A stretch of DNA of 64,000 bases, taken from the NCBI GenBank assembly GCA_012033335.1, contig JAAURB010000009.1:1-64000 (forward strand). The letters run 5' to 3'. This document shows positions 25,405 through 35,926 of the stretch, in pieces. This stretch comes from Oscillatoriales cyanobacterium RM2_1_1 (GTDB lineage Bacteria > Cyanobacteriota > Cyanobacteriia > Cyanobacteriales > Microcoleaceae). The notes beneath the pieces are model-generated. The model was given only the letters and a program-made list of their open reading frames with translations. It had not been told where the DNA came from and ran no database searches. Position 1 is the first letter of the stretch, and every line of letters begins with the position of its first letter. A program made the position numbers and the translations under genes.

Positions 25405-26688
25405 TTATTCAGGCGGAAGGGTTAAGATTGCCTGGGCAAAGTCAATAGCATCTGCGGCTGTGGAAATTTTACCTTCGACTTGAGCCAGTTGAATGGCATC
25501 GAGCAGTTCACCAATTTGAGGGCTCGGGGATAGGGCCAAGCGTTTCATCAAATCTTTTCCCGTGACCAGAGGGACAGGATGGGCCACCGGATCCGTGGGG
25601 GTAAAGTATCGCTGGATCAACTCCGCCATGGCCTGGGGGATCAAGCCTTGAGCCATAGCCATCACCACCAAGGCCGGAAATAAATCTCCCGTTGCCTTAA
25701 ATAGTAAATACTGCTGGCTCGGAGTCATGGTTTCAGGGGGAACCTGTTGAATTTGAGCCAGGTGCTTGATTAAAATTACAGCACTACGAATCTCAATCTT
25801 GCTGTACCTCAACTTGACCAGTTCCAATTCGGCAATTTCTGGGTCATGGGTGAGCAGGGTAGCTAATTTCGCCAGGGCCAATCGAGACATTTTGATTGTG
25901 TCTCGCAGATCGGCCTTCAGGTTTAGGGTGACTTGAATTCTCAGTTGGGGCCAGGTTTCCTGCAATCGAGTCACCGCCTGATCTAGGCCCGTCAGTTGAG
26001 GAAATCGTTGATTGGCCTGGGGAAACCAGGGAGAGAGCAGGCCATCTTCCCAAGCCCGCTGCACCCAAGCCGTTCCCTGGGGTAGGTTGAGCATGTAGTT
26101 TAATTCCGTTCGGATGCGCTCAACAGCCATTTGAGGCAGCAAAGCAGCCAATTGCCTCAGGGCGGTATGAGTGTCTGGTTCAAGCTGAAATCCCAGTTGC
26201 GCCGCTTGACGATAGGCCCGCAGGAGCCTCAAGGGATCGTCCTGGAGGTTTTTGTAAGCCACCATCCGCAATAGTTTTCGGGCCAAATCAGCCTGTCCCT
26301 GAAGGGGATCAATGAATTTTGCGGTGAAAGGGTTGTAGGCGATCGCATTAATGGTGTAATCTCGCCGCTGCAGATCGGCTTCCAGGGTGCCCCCCTCCAT
26401 TTGAGCAAAATCCACCGTTGCTTCTCGACCGGGTGCCTGGAAAACCACCCGGGCAATCTGGCGCTCCGCATCGAGCAGCACAAATCCTGCTTTATAGTAA
26501 CTAGCAATCTGGCGGGCTGTTTTCACTGCCCGTTCTGGCAGGACAAAATCCAAATCCAGATGGGCAGGTTGACGAGACAGCAACCCATCCCTGACTGCTC
26601 CTCCCACCAGATAAGCGGTTTGGGGCAGAAGATTCAGCAGAAAAGGCCAGTGCTCAGTGGCTAGACTAGACTGGGAAAACTCGGTCAT
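25405..26688 (-). CDS. cca: CCA tRNA nucleotidyltransferase
   Basis: This class II nucleotidyltransferase adds or repairs the CCA end of tRNAs, or one part of it, since some bacteria split the C- and A-adding roles. Motifs seen: LVGGAVRDGLL (27-37), the metal-binding DLD (44-46), ERQIARVVF, RRDYTINAIAYNP and the DDPLRLLRAYRQA basic motif. The C-terminal half is helical, as in the poly(A) polymerase/CCA family. I chose ATG 26688 (MTEFSQ); a TTG at 26703 would add five residues. At about 427 residues the length is typical. Which of the A- or CC-adding activities applies cannot be told by eye. Confidence 0.9.
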   Translation of the reverse strand: MTEFSQSSLATEHWPFLLNLLPQTAYLVGGAVRDGLLSRQPAHLDLDFVLPERAVKTARQIASYYKAGFVLLDAERQIARVVFQAPGREATVDFAQMEGGTLEADLQRRDYTINAIAYNPFTAKFIDPLQGQADLARKLLRMVAYKNLQDDPLRLLRAYRQAAQLGFQLEPDTHTALRQLAALLPQMAVERIRTELNYMLNLPQGTAWVQRAWEDGLLSPWFPQANQRFPQLTGLDQAVTRLQETWPQLRIQVTLNLKADLRDTIKMSRLALAKLATLLTHDPEIAELELVKLRYSKIEIRSAVILIKHLAQIQQVPPETMTPSQQYLLFKATGDLFPALVVMAMAQGLIPQAMAELIQRYFTPTDPVAHPVPLVTGKDLMKRLALSPSPQIGELLDAIQLAQVEGKISTAADAIDFAQAILTLPPE

Positions 26689-26777
26689 TGCAATAAAACT
26701 CAAACGATTCCTTCGGCAAGGATTGCCCCGTCTAAGCTACATTAGCAGAATCCATAGTCTATAACCTTAATTTTTCT

Positions 26778-26811
26778 ATACGTAGCTTGACACAATGAAT
26801 TAGAAGATTGG
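26778..26811 (+). repeat. Dispersed repeat family 1, end-only copy D
   Basis: TACGTAGCTTGACACAATGA followed by ATTAGAAGATTG matches one end of the copies at 22660-22721 and 1-80. The G/C-rich core is missing and other sequence follows, so this copy is truncated. Confidence 0.6.
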
Positions 26812-26892
26812 GTAGTGCTGAATATATCCATCTTCTGTCACTTGCCGTAGTCGATAAATAGCATAGCAGTATAGCGATTTATAATCACCTGA

Positions 26893-26967
26893 GGTATAGA
26901 TTTGAGAGGTGGCGGCGCGGTGTGCCGCCACCTCTCGTACTCCAGCAGCGTTGGAAACGTTATAAAT
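26893..26967 (+). repeat. Dispersed repeat family 2 with perfect 13-bp stem
   Basis: GAGAGGTGGCGGC (26904-26916) pairs perfectly with GCCGCCACCTCTC (26924-26936) around the loop GCGGTGT. The flanks GGTATAGATTT and CCAGCAGCGTTGGAAACG are shared with the copies at 22561-22630 (reverse) and 60569-60645. It ends just before the stop of the broken gene at 26971. Confidence 0.75.
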
Positions 26968-26970
26968 CAG

Positions 26971-27312
26971 TTAAATCATCCAAAAGCGAAACCGAGTTTG
27001 AATTGGCTTATTGTAGCAATTATAATGATTGAATCCCAGCAATAATTGGGAATTGGGGAATATATCTAGCCAGGGATAAATTGACCAAAGCAGTAACAGT
27101 GGTTGGCTAATTAAACGCCGATTATTTAAAGTATTCTTCCAGCCGCGCGCTGGATCCCATTGTTGGTGATGAGAAAAATCAACCGCAGTATTTTCTTGAA
27201 CCTCAGTTTCAATTTAACCAGTGTGATTTAATTCTAAAAATGCTGGAGAATTCAAACCTGTTGCTTGGGGCTCTCTTGCCAAATGTTTCAGGATTTGTAA
27301 TTCTACATCCAT
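26971..27312 (-). pseudogene. Small hypothetical gene with internal TAA stop
   Basis: On the reverse strand a continuous frame of 113 codons runs from ATG 27312 to TAA 26971, broken only by TAA at codon 33 (27214-27216). It begins MDVELQILKHLAREPQ, and after the stop continues IETEVQENTAVDFS, QWDPARGWKNTL, LLLLWSIYPWLDIF and LLLGFNHYNCY. The Trp- and aromatic-rich composition, the single stop and a GGAGGGGAAG sequence upstream of the ATG mark a real coding sequence that is no longer intact. No family is recognised. A one-base change (for example CAA or TTA to TAA) explains it. A family 2 repeat abuts its 3' end. Confidence 0.6.
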
Positions 27313-27550
27313 TTCCCTACTTCCCCTCCAGAGTTCGAGCTTTTGATTTTCTTATATTAGAATACTCGGAAAGTGACAGAAGAGGGATAAATCGTTGTCT
27401 TGCGTTTGGAAAAACCACTAGCCGTAGTAGGTTAATCGATTGACGGGGTCAAAAGACAGCCTGTTAAAGCAATTCTTTCTAAGGCTTGAGCTTGAAGCCG
27501 AAGTGTATGACCGATTCTAGGGTGAGAACGTGCTTCTGCAAGTTACTATA

Positions 27551-28118
27551 ATGAACCAAATTCTTCTTCAATTGGGCACAATTACCCCAATTATTCTATT
27601 GGCCAGTCCACTTTTGGCCTGGCCACAATGGAGAAAATCATTCATCAAACCATTCTCAAAGCCTGTGAAACCCAGTCCCATGAAGTAGCTATTCAGCAAG
27701 TTCTGACGGAATACCAGGTGAACGACCCCGAACAAATCCAATTTTGGCAACAACTAACCGCCGAGGACTGTGCCAATGCAACTCCTGCCCCAGAACCCAC
27801 TGGCGTTAGGGGTGAATGTTCAGAAGAGTTTGCCTCTATTGGAGAACTCCTAACCCAAACCAATCTCACTTGGCGTTCCTGCTGGTTGGAAGTCACAGCC
27901 GATCAAGTTCTGTTTAAGACCAAGGTGGATACGACCGCCATGAGGGGCCGACCCACCTCCCCAGCAGAATTTATGGTTACGGAGCAACGTTACAACTTTC
28001 CTGAAGCCATGGGAAGTAGCTGGTTGATTACCCCAACCAAACTCAGGTCGTCAATCAGCCAAAAGCCTTGCTATTCAAAAATTCTAGCCTCAAGGACTTG
28101 ATATCAAAGCTTCGATAA
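27551..28118 (+). pseudogene. Secreted hypothetical protein, broken by one or two frameshifts
   Basis: ATG 27551 opens a signal peptide (MNQILLQLGTITPIILLASP, then LLAWPQ) whose frame runs out after 46 codons. The main body lies in the next frame from 27628 (MEKIIHQTILKACETQSHEV), and one added base near 27622-27628 would join them. A second shift is likely near 28025: the present frame ends ITPTKLRSSIS... at 28101, while the alternative runs DYPNQTQVVNQPKALLFKNS to a stop at 28118. The body contains GECSEEFASIGELL and LTWRSCWLEVTADQVLFKTK; two Cys may form a disulfide. Function not recognised. The central frame (27628-28101) may still be annotated as a gene. Confidence 0.55.
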
Positions 28119-28207
28119 TTGGGCAAAGGGAGCTAGAAGCCCAGCAAACATCTGGCCAAAACCCGTAAGCCAGAATCCTCTTCCCTGACCCAGATTCAGA
28201 GCCAATC

Positions 28208-31200
28208 TCAGGAAGCTGCTATTGCAATCTTCTCGGGGGCATCCCTCAGGCAGGCTTCAGAGCTATCGGCTTCCGAAGGCGGTACAACCTGCCAGAACCG
28301 GGGCAAATACTCTGACCACCGATCCAGGATCAGTTGGGCTTTCGGACTCCCCGTGTGTTCCAAATGTTGCTGAATCAGTTGCTTTAACTGGGCTTCCCCA
28401 CCTGGAGTACAAACCCGTTGAGCCTTGACAATTTCAGGATTGAGCCGTTCCAAAAACTCATCTGCTTCATCAAGGAAGTAACCAATCCCGCCAGTCTGAC
28501 CCGCACCCACGTTACGACCGACCTTGCCCAGTACAACGATCACACCACCGGTCATATATTCACAACAATGATCCCCCGCCCCTTCAATCACTGCCTTTGC
28601 CAGGGAATTTCGTACTGCGAACCGTTCTCCGGCTTTCCCCAAGGCATAGAGGGTGCCGCCCGTAGCCCCGTACAGGCAGGTATTGCCAATGATCACATTT
28701 TCTGACGGCACAAAAGTGGCTTCTACAGAGGGTTTGATCACAATCTCACCCCCATGCATTCCCTTGCCGACATAGTCATTGGCTTCCCCCGTCAATACCA
28801 GTTGCATTCCGGGCAAGTTGAACGCCCCAAAACTCTGACCCGCAGAACCCATGAAGTTCAAAATTAATTGTCCGGTAAACCCTGAATCGCCATGGAGGGA
28901 AGCAATTTTACCAGCAATTCGCGCCCCCACTGAGCGATCAGTATTGACCACCCGAATCGTTTTGCTGACCTTGCCCTGGTTGTGAATGGCGGTATCGATG
29001 TCCGTATCGTCGAGCAACACGTCATCCAATACTGGGCCATTACTGTGAATGGGTTCATGGACTAGCCAATTCCGCTCAGTTCGGCTATCAGGCAGATGCA
29101 AAAGACAATCCAGGTTTAGACTGTGGGTTTTGGTCAACTCCACTCCCGTTCGCGGCTTTAATAGATCAGATCGGCCAATAATCTCTGACACCGAGCGATA
29201 ACCCAGGTGAGCCAAGAGGTGACGGACTTCCTCCGCGACGAAATAGAAGAAGTTCACCACATGGCCGGGGGTACCCGGAAACCGCTTTCGCAGGTCTTCT
29301 TTTTGGCTGGTAACTCCCACGGGACAGTTATTGGTATGGCAGATTCGGGCCATAATACAACCCTCCGCAATCATAGCAATAGTGCCAAAACCATATTCCT
29401 CCGCCCCCATTAATGCCCCCATCACCACATCCCAACCGGATTTGAAGCCCCCATCAACCCGCAACCGGACGCGATCGCGCAATTGATTCTCAATTAAGGC
29501 CCGATGAACTTCCGTTAGCCCCAATTCCCATGGGGTTCCGGCATGTTTGATGGAGGAAAGGGGCGAGGCTCCAGTCCCGCCATCATGACCGGAGATCTGA
29601 ATATAGTCCGCATTCGCCTTAGCGACTCCAGCAGCAATCGTGCCAATCCCCACCTCCGCCACCAACTTCACAGATACCGTTGCCTGGGGATTGATCTGAT
29701 GCAGGTCAAAAATCAATTGCGACAAATCTTCAATCGAGTAGATGTCGTGGTGGGGCGGGGGTGAGATTAAAGTCACTCCCGGCTTGGAGCGACGCAACAT
29801 CGCAATATAAGCACTGACCTTATGGCCGGGGAGTTGCCCACCTTCCCCTGGTTTTGCTCCTTGAGCTATTTTGATTTCTAGAGATTGGGCATTCATCAGA
29901 TATTCTGGGGTGACCCCAAACCGCCCAGAGGCCACCTGCTTGATGGCAGAACTGGCACTATCTCCAGGTTTTAGCCCTTTGAGATGGGGTCGAGTGGCGG
30001 AAAAGCCCTCCCCATCCACATCTGCAACGGGTTTGAATCGCACGGGATCCTCTCCCCCCTCCCCGGAATTGGACTTGCCCCCCAACCGATTCATGGCGAT
30101 CGCCAGGGTTTCATGGGCTTCTGGAGATAAAGCCCCTAGGGACATCCCTCCGGTACAGAACCGTTTGACAATCTCTGCCACCGGTTCCACTTCGGTAATC
30201 GCAATAGCCGGGCGATCGCCTTCAAAGTCCAGCAGATCCCGCAGGGCTCGAACCGGCTGACCGTCCAGATATTTTTGATAGACCTGATAAAACTCAAAAT
30301 TGGGGATGGGAGCAGGGGAGTCAGTTACTTCTGAGGATTGGGCGGCACCGTTAGAGGCATTGACCGCCCGAACGGCTTCATGGAGCACCTTGGTCAGATC
30401 CGGACTATTACTGTGGTACTCACCCCGTTTGAAGTAATTGGCAAAGCCATAGTTTTCTAGCTTTTTCTGTGCCAGTTCTGGGAACGCTTTGTGGTGGAAC
30501 TGATTGACTTCTTCGCTGAGTTCCCGCAGGGTCAAGCCCCCAATCCGGGAAGCAGTCCCCCGAAAACCCAATTCCAGTAAATCGGCCCCAATCCCAATCG
30601 CCTCAAAGATTTGAGCTCCCTGGTAGCTGGCCAGTAGAGAAATTCCCATCTTTGACAGGATTTTCAGCAAGCCTGCCTCTGTAGCTTTGCGATAGTTTTG
30701 CTGGGCTTGTTGCAGGGTGATTTGTGGCAGTTTGCCCCGCTCCATGGCCTTCTGATTTTTAGGTTCCGCCCACCAATGACGCACACTTTCCAAAGCCAGA
30801 TAGGGACAGACTCCAGAAGCCCCATAGCCAATCAGACAGGCAAAATGATGGGTACTCCAGCATTGGGCTGTATCAACAATCAAGGAAACCCTAAGGCGAT
30901 TGCCCTGTTGAATTAGGTAATGATGGACAGCCCCAATGGCTAGCAGGGGAGGAATATAGGTCTGATCAGCCATCAATCCGCGATCGCTGAGAATCAGAAT
31001 CTCCTTGCCCTGGTTCACCGCCCTGTCGGCTTGTTCACAGAGGTGCTGCACCGCTTGGGCTAAGCCTTCCGGCCCAGTAGCCACGGCATACAACGTCGAT
31101 AGGGTCATCGCCCCAAATTTAATCTTACTGGAGCCATTTTGGATGCCCATCTCGGAATGTTGAATGGCATCTAGTTCGGCTTGGTTGAGGATGGGAGAAT

Positions 31201-32986
31201 CAATTTCTAGCATCCGAGCGTCCTCTGGCTGGGGTTGCAGGAGATTTCCCCTGGCCCCTAGGTGCATGTTCAGCCCCATGACGACTCGCTCCCGCAAGGG
31301 ATCGATGGGGGGATTGGTTACCTGGGCAAATCGTTGCTTGAAATAGTCATAGAGCAGATGGGGCTTGTCAGAGAGAATCGCCAAGGGAATATCATCCCCC
31401 ATGCAAAAGGTTGGCTCTTTCCCCAGACTGGCCATATCAGCAATGACCATATCCATATCTTCAGACCCGTAACCAAAAGCAGTCTGAAGCCTCAGCCAGG
31501 TTTCATCTTGAAATTCAGAGACTTCTCCAAAGGGCTGGGGGTGCAGGGCCACCCGATATTGATTCAACCATTGTCCGTAGGGAACCTGAGTGGCGACCTG
31601 TTGCTTGATTTCCCAGTTCTTTAAGACCTTGTGGGCAATCAGATCCACCGTCAGCATTTCCCCTGGCCCCAGGCGACCTTTCTCGATAATGTCTGCCTCC
31701 GGAATATTCACCACTCCGGCTTCAGAGGCCACAATCACTAGGTTGTCTCGGGTAATACAATACCGAGCAGGGCGCAAACCATTGCGGTCTAAGGTCGCCC
31801 CCACCTGCTGACCATCGCTAAAGACCAGCAGGGCAGGGCCATCCCAGGGTTCTTGTAGACAACTGTAATATTCGTAGAAATCAGCGATTTCCTCCCGACC
31901 TTTGAGTTCGGGCTGGTTCTGGTAGGCTTCAGGAACCAGAATCATCAAGGCTTCGGCGGGCGATCGCCCTGAACGCACCAGCAATTCATAGACGTTATCT
32001 AAATTGGCGGAATCGCTACTCTTGACATCTACAAAGGGTTTTAAAGTATCAATCCGATTTGTTCCTGTTCCATCTTGCCAGACCGGATGGGTCAAAACTT
32101 GTTCCCGGGCGCGAATCCAGTTAATATTGCCTAAGAGAGTATTGATTTCGCCATTGTGGCCCAGCAGCCGCATCGGTTGAGCTAGGGGCCAGCGGGGTAG
32201 GGTGTTGGTGCTGAAGCGCCGATGATAAATCGAAAATACACTTTTATAGTTGGGATCCTGCAGATCCAGGTAAAATTCCCCCAGCACTGCTGATCGCACC
32301 ATACCCTTATAGACAATCGTGCGGCAGGACAGGGAACAGACATAAACATTCTCTCCCCAGACAAACCCCGAGCGCTTCAGGGCAACTCCCACAGAACGAC
32401 GGGCCAGATACAGATGCCGCTCCAACTCATCCCCAGTGTAGCCTTCGGTAGACGCTACCATGATCTGCTCGATTACGGGTTGATTTTCCCGAGATTGGGG
32501 CCCCAAGACATCGGGATTCACGGGAACCTGTCGCCACCCCAAGAGATTAAAACGTTCAATCGATAAGGTTTCTGCAATAATTTGCCGGGCCGATTGGGCC
32601 TGTTCTGGGGATTGGGGGAGAAAGACCATCCCAATGCCGTAGGTTTCTCGCAACTGACTGACCGGTTGGGCACTGAACTCCGGTACAATACCTAATCCTT
32701 GAAATAATTCCCAGGGAATTGCCGTCAAAACCCCGGCCCCGTCACCGGAGTCATAGTCAGCACTGCATCCCCCCCGATGCTCTAAACAGGTCAATGCGGG
32801 TAGGGTTTTGCGAATTACCTCATGGCTGGCAACCCCAGACAGGTCAGCAATAAAGCCAACTCCGCAGGCATCGCGCTCGTCAATCAACCATGGATGACCG
32901 GGAAAAGGCTGACCCCGATGGCAGGTAAAATTCTGGGAGGAATTCTGCAAAGAGTTATGATCTGAGCTCATTCTAACTGGATCCAT
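28208..32986 (-). CDS. glsF: Ferredoxin-dependent glutamate synthase
   Basis: Fd-GOGAT makes two glutamates from glutamine and 2-oxoglutarate with electrons from reduced ferredoxin, completing the GS-GOGAT cycle. The 1592 residues comprise the class II amidotransferase domain with catalytic C41 (RDACGVGF, after a 40-residue propeptide-like leader), a central domain, the FMN-binding synthase barrel and a C-terminal beta-helix. The 3Fe-4S ligands appear as [13 protein letters not shown] segment between [16 protein letters not shown] and [13 protein letters not shown] is the ferredoxin loop, absent from NADPH enzymes; no small subunit gene lies nearby. The start is ATG 32986, with ATG 32971 possible. 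No GTA-N8-TAC box was seen just upstream. Confidence 0.95.
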   Translation of the reverse strand: MDPVRMSSDHNSLQNSSQNFTCHRGQPFPGHPWLIDERDACGVGFIADLSGVASHEVIRKTLPALTCLEHRGGCSADYDSGDGAGVLTAIPWELFQGLGIVPEFSAQPVSQLRETYGIGMVFLPQSPEQAQSARQIIAETLSIERFNLLGWRQVPVNPDVLGPQSRENQPVIEQIMVASTEGYTGDELERHLYLARRSVGVALKRSGFVWGENVYVCSLSCRTIVYKGMVRSAVLGEFYLDLQDPNYKSVFSIYHRRFSTNTLPRWPLAQPMRLLGHNGEINTLLGNINWIRAREQVLTHPVWQDGTGTNRIDTLKPFVDVKSSDSANLDNVYELLVRSGRSPAEALMILVPEAYQNQPELKGREEIADFYEYYSCLQEPWDGPALLVFSDGQQVGATLDRNGLRPARYCITRDNLVIVASEAGVVNIPEADIIEKGRLGPGEMLTVDLIAHKVLKNWEIKQQVATQVPYGQWLNQYRVALHPQPFGEVSEFQDETWLRLQTAFGYGSEDMDMVIADMASLGKEPTFCMGDDIPLAILSDKPHLLYDYFKQRFAQVTNPPIDPLRERVVMGLNMHLGARGNLLQPQPEDARMLEIDSPILNQAELDAIQHSEMGIQNGSSKIKFGAMTLSTLYAVATGPEGLAQAVQHLCEQADRAVNQGKEILILSDRGLMADQTYIPPLLAIGAVHHYLIQQGNRLRVSLIVDTAQCWSTHHFACLIGYGASGVCPYLALESVRHWWAEPKNQKAMERGKLPQITLQQAQQNYRKATEAGLLKILSKMGISLLASYQGAQIFEAIGIGADLLELGFRGTASRIGGLTLRELSEEVNQFHHKAFPELAQKKLENYGFANYFKRGEYHSNSPDLTKVLHEAVRAVNASNGAAQSSEVTDSPAPIPNFEFYQVYQKYLDGQPVRALRDLLDFEGDRPAIAITEVEPVAEIVKRFCTGGMSLGALSPEAHETLAIAMNRLGGKSNSGEGGEDPVRFKPVADVDGEGFSATRPHLKGLKPGDSASSAIKQVASGRFGVTPEYLMNAQSLEIKIAQGAKPGEGGQLPGHKVSAYIAMLRRSKPGVTLISPPPHHDIYSIEDLSQLIFDLHQINPQATVSVKLVAEVGIGTIAAGVAKANADYIQISGHDGGTGASPLSSIKHAGTPWELGLTEVHRALIENQLRDRVRLRVDGGFKSGWDVVMGALMGAEEYGFGTIAMIAEGCIMARICHTNNCPVGVTSQKEDLRKRFPGTPGHVVNFFYFVAEEVRHLLAHLGYRSVSEIIGRSDLLKPRTGVELTKTHSLNLDCLLHLPDSRTERNWLVHEPIHSNGPVLDDVLLDDTDIDTAIHNQGKVSKTIRVVNTDRSVGARIAGKIASLHGDSGFTGQLILNFMGSAGQSFGAFNLPGMQLVLTGEANDYVGKGMHGGEIVIKPSVEATFVPSENVIIGNTCLYGATGGTLYALGKAGERFAVRNSLAKAVIEGAGDHCCEYMTGGVIVVLGKVGRNVGAGQTGGIGYFLDEADEFLERLNPEIVKAQRVCTPGGEAQLKQLIQQHLEHTGSPKAQLILDRWSEYLPRFWQVVPPSEADSSEACLRDAPEKIAIAAS

Positions 32987-33866
32987 AAGGCAACTCTAAA
33001 AACAATAGGCGACTCTGAAATAGAAAACTCCAAGGACAGACTCCTAACTGCCGTATTAGCGGCTAAAAGAACTGAGTCTTGAACTCTCATCAACCATACT
33101 CTGGCAAAACTAGCAAAATCAGAACTAGCAAGATAGGACATTTCCTCAAGCATTCTGACAAAGCTCTGAGGAGACCTATCTCTTGGGAAGTCTGGGTATT
33201 GTTAAGATGATCAGCTTGAAATTCCAGGCCGTTAGAAGCTCAAGACAACTGCCAGTTCTGAATCTGGAGCTATGGGAAAGTCATCATCCTTACAGGGCTG
33301 AATGCAAAGCACAAAAGATAAATGCCAAGAGGGTTAAAAAAGTATAGAGATATTAATTTAGCTTAAAACATCCAGCTCAAACAGAGTGTTCATAAATCAC
33401 TAACTTTAATATCGGTAGAGTGATATTGCTGAGGGATAAGTTATCAAAGTTACAGCCAATCTCAGGATCTCATCCGAAGATCGAGAGAGTCAAAAGCTTA
33501 AAGCCTGTGTAAAACCCCCTGAAATGATCGTAAAGATTCTGTGAAGAGCCTTGATTTCCGTGAATTCAAGGATGACAGTATGGGGGGGACGTTTGTTATC
33601 GTAGTGTTTAGTATTTTTAGGAATATTGAGTTCTGGGTTGACTCGCAAGGGTTAACTGTCTGCTGACCAATTTTAAATTGTCTTGAAACGCTCTTTGTGG
33701 GCCTGGAACGCTCAGGGGACTTTGGCGAAGCGAAGTTACTACGGTTTACTATTGGTTCGTTCAAATGGTTCACTCATCCACTCACATAAGCTAGTAGCCC
33801 TGAACCGGTAATCTTAAAAAAACGCTAATTCCCGCTGTTTACTTACTGTGTAGTAGGAAGAACCTC
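32987..33866. other. Long intergenic region upstream of glsF
   Basis: No convincing gene is present in this 880-base gap. Short open frames at 32968-33153 and 33498-33773 (both reverse) have random-looking composition and no ribosome site. The region must contain divergent promoters for glsF and the cupin gene. I see no repeat copy, RNA structure or operator that I would defend. Confidence 0.5.
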
Positions 33867-34283
33867 ATGGTTGCAATTCAAGAAATTTCTCAGAATACTA
33901 TTTCCCGTCAGTCTGGGTCTATTCATCATGTGGCCTCTACGGAGCTCCGTCCCTGGGGATCATTCACCATTCTAGAGGAAGCCGCTGGATACAAAATTAA
34001 GCGGATTGAAGTGAATCCTGGTCATCGATTGAGCTTGCAAATGCACCATCATCGCAGTGAACACTGGATTGTTGTCTCGGGAACTGCCAAGGTTACCTGT
34101 GGGGATCAGGAGGAGATTATTTTTGCCAATCAATCTACGTATGTTCCTCAATGTACCTCTCACCGCCTCGAAAATCCTGGGGTGATTCCGCTGGTTTTGA
34201 TTGAAGTGCAAAATGGGGAATATTTGGGAGAAGATGATATTGTTCGGTTTCAAGATGATTACTCCCGAGCTCCTGCTAAATAA
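33867..34283 (+). CDS. Mannose-6-phosphate isomerase type II cupin
   Basis: A 138-residue single cupin matching the C-terminal isomerase domain of bifunctional mannose-1-phosphate guanylyltransferase/phosphomannose isomerase proteins, here as a stand-alone protein. It would interconvert fructose-6-phosphate and mannose-6-phosphate for GDP-mannose and polysaccharide synthesis. Visible: RPWGSFTILEEAAGYKIKRI, then the metal-binding LSLQMHHHRSEHWIVVSG with clustered His and Glu, and QCTSHRLENPG in the second cupin motif. The start ATG 33867 has AGGAAG eight bases upstream. An alpha-mannosidase lies 3.4 kb downstream, but not in an operon. Confidence 0.88.
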   Translation: MVAIQEISQNTISRQSGSIHHVASTELRPWGSFTILEEAAGYKIKRIEVNPGHRLSLQMHHHRSEHWIVVSGTAKVTCGDQEEIIFANQSTYVPQCTSHRLENPGVIPLVLIEVQNGEYLGEDDIVRFQDDYSRAPAK

Positions 34284-34478
34284 GTAGATTGCCGGTTAAT
34301 CATTCAAAATTGGGGAGCTGAAAAGCCTGTAAGCCAGGATCTTTAGGTTGTTACTTGTTATTACTTGTAAGTTACTACCTGTAACTGATTACCCTTAAGT
34401 TACGAGTTATGGCTTATGATTGTGACTTACAGTTGGCTTGGACAATTGAAGTCCTTTTCAGTTCCTTTGCTTTTGAGC

Positions 34479-34832
34479 ATGATTCACATTACCCCTACAG
34501 CAACTCAAGAAATTCTTCGTCTCAGGCTAAAACAGAGAGATGCAGGTTCTCTTTTGCGGTTAGCTGTTCAATCAGGGGGATGTTATGAGTGGTCTTATCA
34601 TTTGGAATTTGGTCAGCGTTTGGAACCTGAAGATGTCGTCTATCGATGCGATCAGGTACAGGTAGTGATTGATGAGCGATCGCTGCAACAGGTTGAAGGT
34701 CTGACCATAGATTACTCGGAGGATTTGATGGGGGGAGGGTTCCGCTTTGACAATCCCAATGCGTCTCAAGTCTGTGGTTGTAGCTACTCCTTTACATTGA
34801 AGTCGATGCATTCAAGTCAGGTCTCAGGGTAA
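34479..34832 (+). CDS. IscA/HesB-like iron-sulfur assembly protein
   Basis: A 117-residue A-type carrier that would deliver Fe-S clusters to target enzymes. The three cysteines fall at the IscA positions: C35 (GGCYEWSY), C99 and C101 (CGCSYSF). The middle contains VVIDERSLQ and the conserved DYSEDLMGGGFRFDNPNA. I chose ATG 34479 (MIHITPTATQEIL), where the family begins; an upstream ATG at 34416 would add 21 unrelated residues. The usual CGCGSSF ending is CGCSYSF here, a mild variation common in cyanobacteria. Monocistronic, with a strong hairpin two bases after the stop. Confidence 0.9.
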   Translation: MIHITPTATQEILRLRLKQRDAGSLLRLAVQSGGCYEWSYHLEFGQRLEPEDVVYRCDQVQVVIDERSLQQVEGLTIDYSEDLMGGGFRFDNPNASQVCGCSYSFTLKSMHSSQVSG

Positions 34833-34833
34833 T

Positions 34834-34852
34834 GCCCTTGAAAATCAAGGGC
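34834..34852 (+). terminator. Perfect stem-loop after the IscA-like gene
   Basis: GCCCTTG (34834-34840) pairs with CAAGGGC (34846-34852) around AAAAT. No U run follows, so it may stabilise the 3' end or terminate weakly. Confidence 0.5.
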
Positions 34853-35085
34853 CTATGGTTATTGTGCCTAAAGTGCTGTAAACTAGGCTTAATATAGTAA
34901 GTTTAAATAATTTATCTCAAAAATAATCAATTCAAGTCAACCCGAACCTTAGAATCAAGATCAATCTTGGTATCCAGACAGCTCAATGCCAGGGATAGCT
35001 AGGGAAGTTAGTAGTTTAATCAATATATTTGAGAGTTGATATCAAGACAGGTGATAAAGTATTTGTCTGGCAGATTGGAGGAAGT

Positions 35086-35871
35086 ATGGCTAGCAGCAGA
35101 AGAAGCATTAAAGATTTAGTCCGGCAGGAAACTCAAAAACCTTCAGAGTCCGATGCCACTACAACGGATGTCGAGACAGCAGACTCGGGAACAAAAACTT
35201 CGAGTGCAAAAAATTCAAGTACACAAAACTCAGGTACAAAAGATCCAGACTCTAGTTCCCCTGACCCTGAGCCATCACCTCAATCTACAAAAACTCGATC
35301 CACAACAGCCAGAAGATCAGCGTCATCCAGTCGTTCAGCGGTATCAACCACCCCCCGGCGAACTACTATGACCAAAGCAGATCTAGAGGGGCTTGTAAAG
35401 GAATTGAAAGCAGATTTGGCCATGGCCCTTGAGTCTCAGCAAGCTGTTCAAGAGCAGCTCACCAACTTGCAAACTCAACTCGAAGAAAAAGATCAGCTCA
35501 TTACCAATCTCAAGGAAGGAATTGCAACTCAGACCGCAGCCCAGGAAAAGCAACACCATGAGCTAGAGGATAAGCTACAGGGGAGATTGCAGAATGCTGA
35601 AGCCGCTGCGCTAAAGTTGTCTCAAACCAATACAGAGTTGGCGCAAGAATTGACCACTCTCAAACAGGAGAACAAAAACTCAAAATCGACATCTCAGCCC
35701 CTGTCTCGGCCCCTAGTGCCGATGGCCCAACCCCTGGTGCAAAAGCCTGCTTCTCTGGCGCTCGCAGACTCCAAACGGCTGATGAAGCCTCAGATTATTC
35801 ATCGACCTCAGCATGTCAATACCCAACCCGGTGAACCAGAGGATTTTGCAAAGAGTGCCTGGCTGCTTTGA
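35086..35871 (+). CDS. Coiled-coil hypothetical protein
   Basis: A 261-residue protein of unknown function. The N-terminus (MASSRRSIKDLVRQETQK) is basic. Residues about 20-105 are a disordered Ser/Thr/Lys-rich tract with loose repeats (KTSSAKNSSTQNSGTKD). Residues about 110-205 form a coiled coil (VKELKADLAMALESQQAVQ through LAQELTTLKQEN). A Pro-rich tail ends in EDFAKSAWLL. ATG 35086 is chosen for its GGAGG nine bases upstream; TTG 35029 has none. No signal peptide is visible. The architecture suggests a cytoskeletal or scaffold protein, which is inference. Convergent with the hypothetical gene at 35927. Confidence 0.65.
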   Translation: MASSRRSIKDLVRQETQKPSESDATTTDVETADSGTKTSSAKNSSTQNSGTKDPDSSSPDPEPSPQSTKTRSTTARRSASSSRSAVSTTPRRTTMTKADLEGLVKELKADLAMALESQQAVQEQLTNLQTQLEEKDQLITNLKEGIATQTAAQEKQHHELEDKLQGRLQNAEAAALKLSQTNTELAQELTTLKQENKNSKSTSQPLSRPLVPMAQPLVQKPASLALADSKRLMKPQIIHRPQHVNTQPGEPEDFAKSAWLL

Positions 35872-35926
35872 GTCGTCAAGGGATGCCATTACCCTCGGGC
35901 AAAAAGTAAACTCCCACCTCAACATC

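Noticed and set aside
27240-27443. A 67-codon forward frame
   Set aside because: It is antisense to the better supported broken reverse-strand gene at 26971-27312.
28208-32986. NADPH-type glutamate synthase large subunit
   Set aside because: The ferredoxin loop before [13 protein letters not shown] is present, the length exceeds the NADPH type, and there is no small subunit gene nearby.
33498-33773. A 91-codon reverse-strand frame upstream of the cupin gene
   Set aside because: Random-looking composition, no ribosome site and no resemblance to a known fold.
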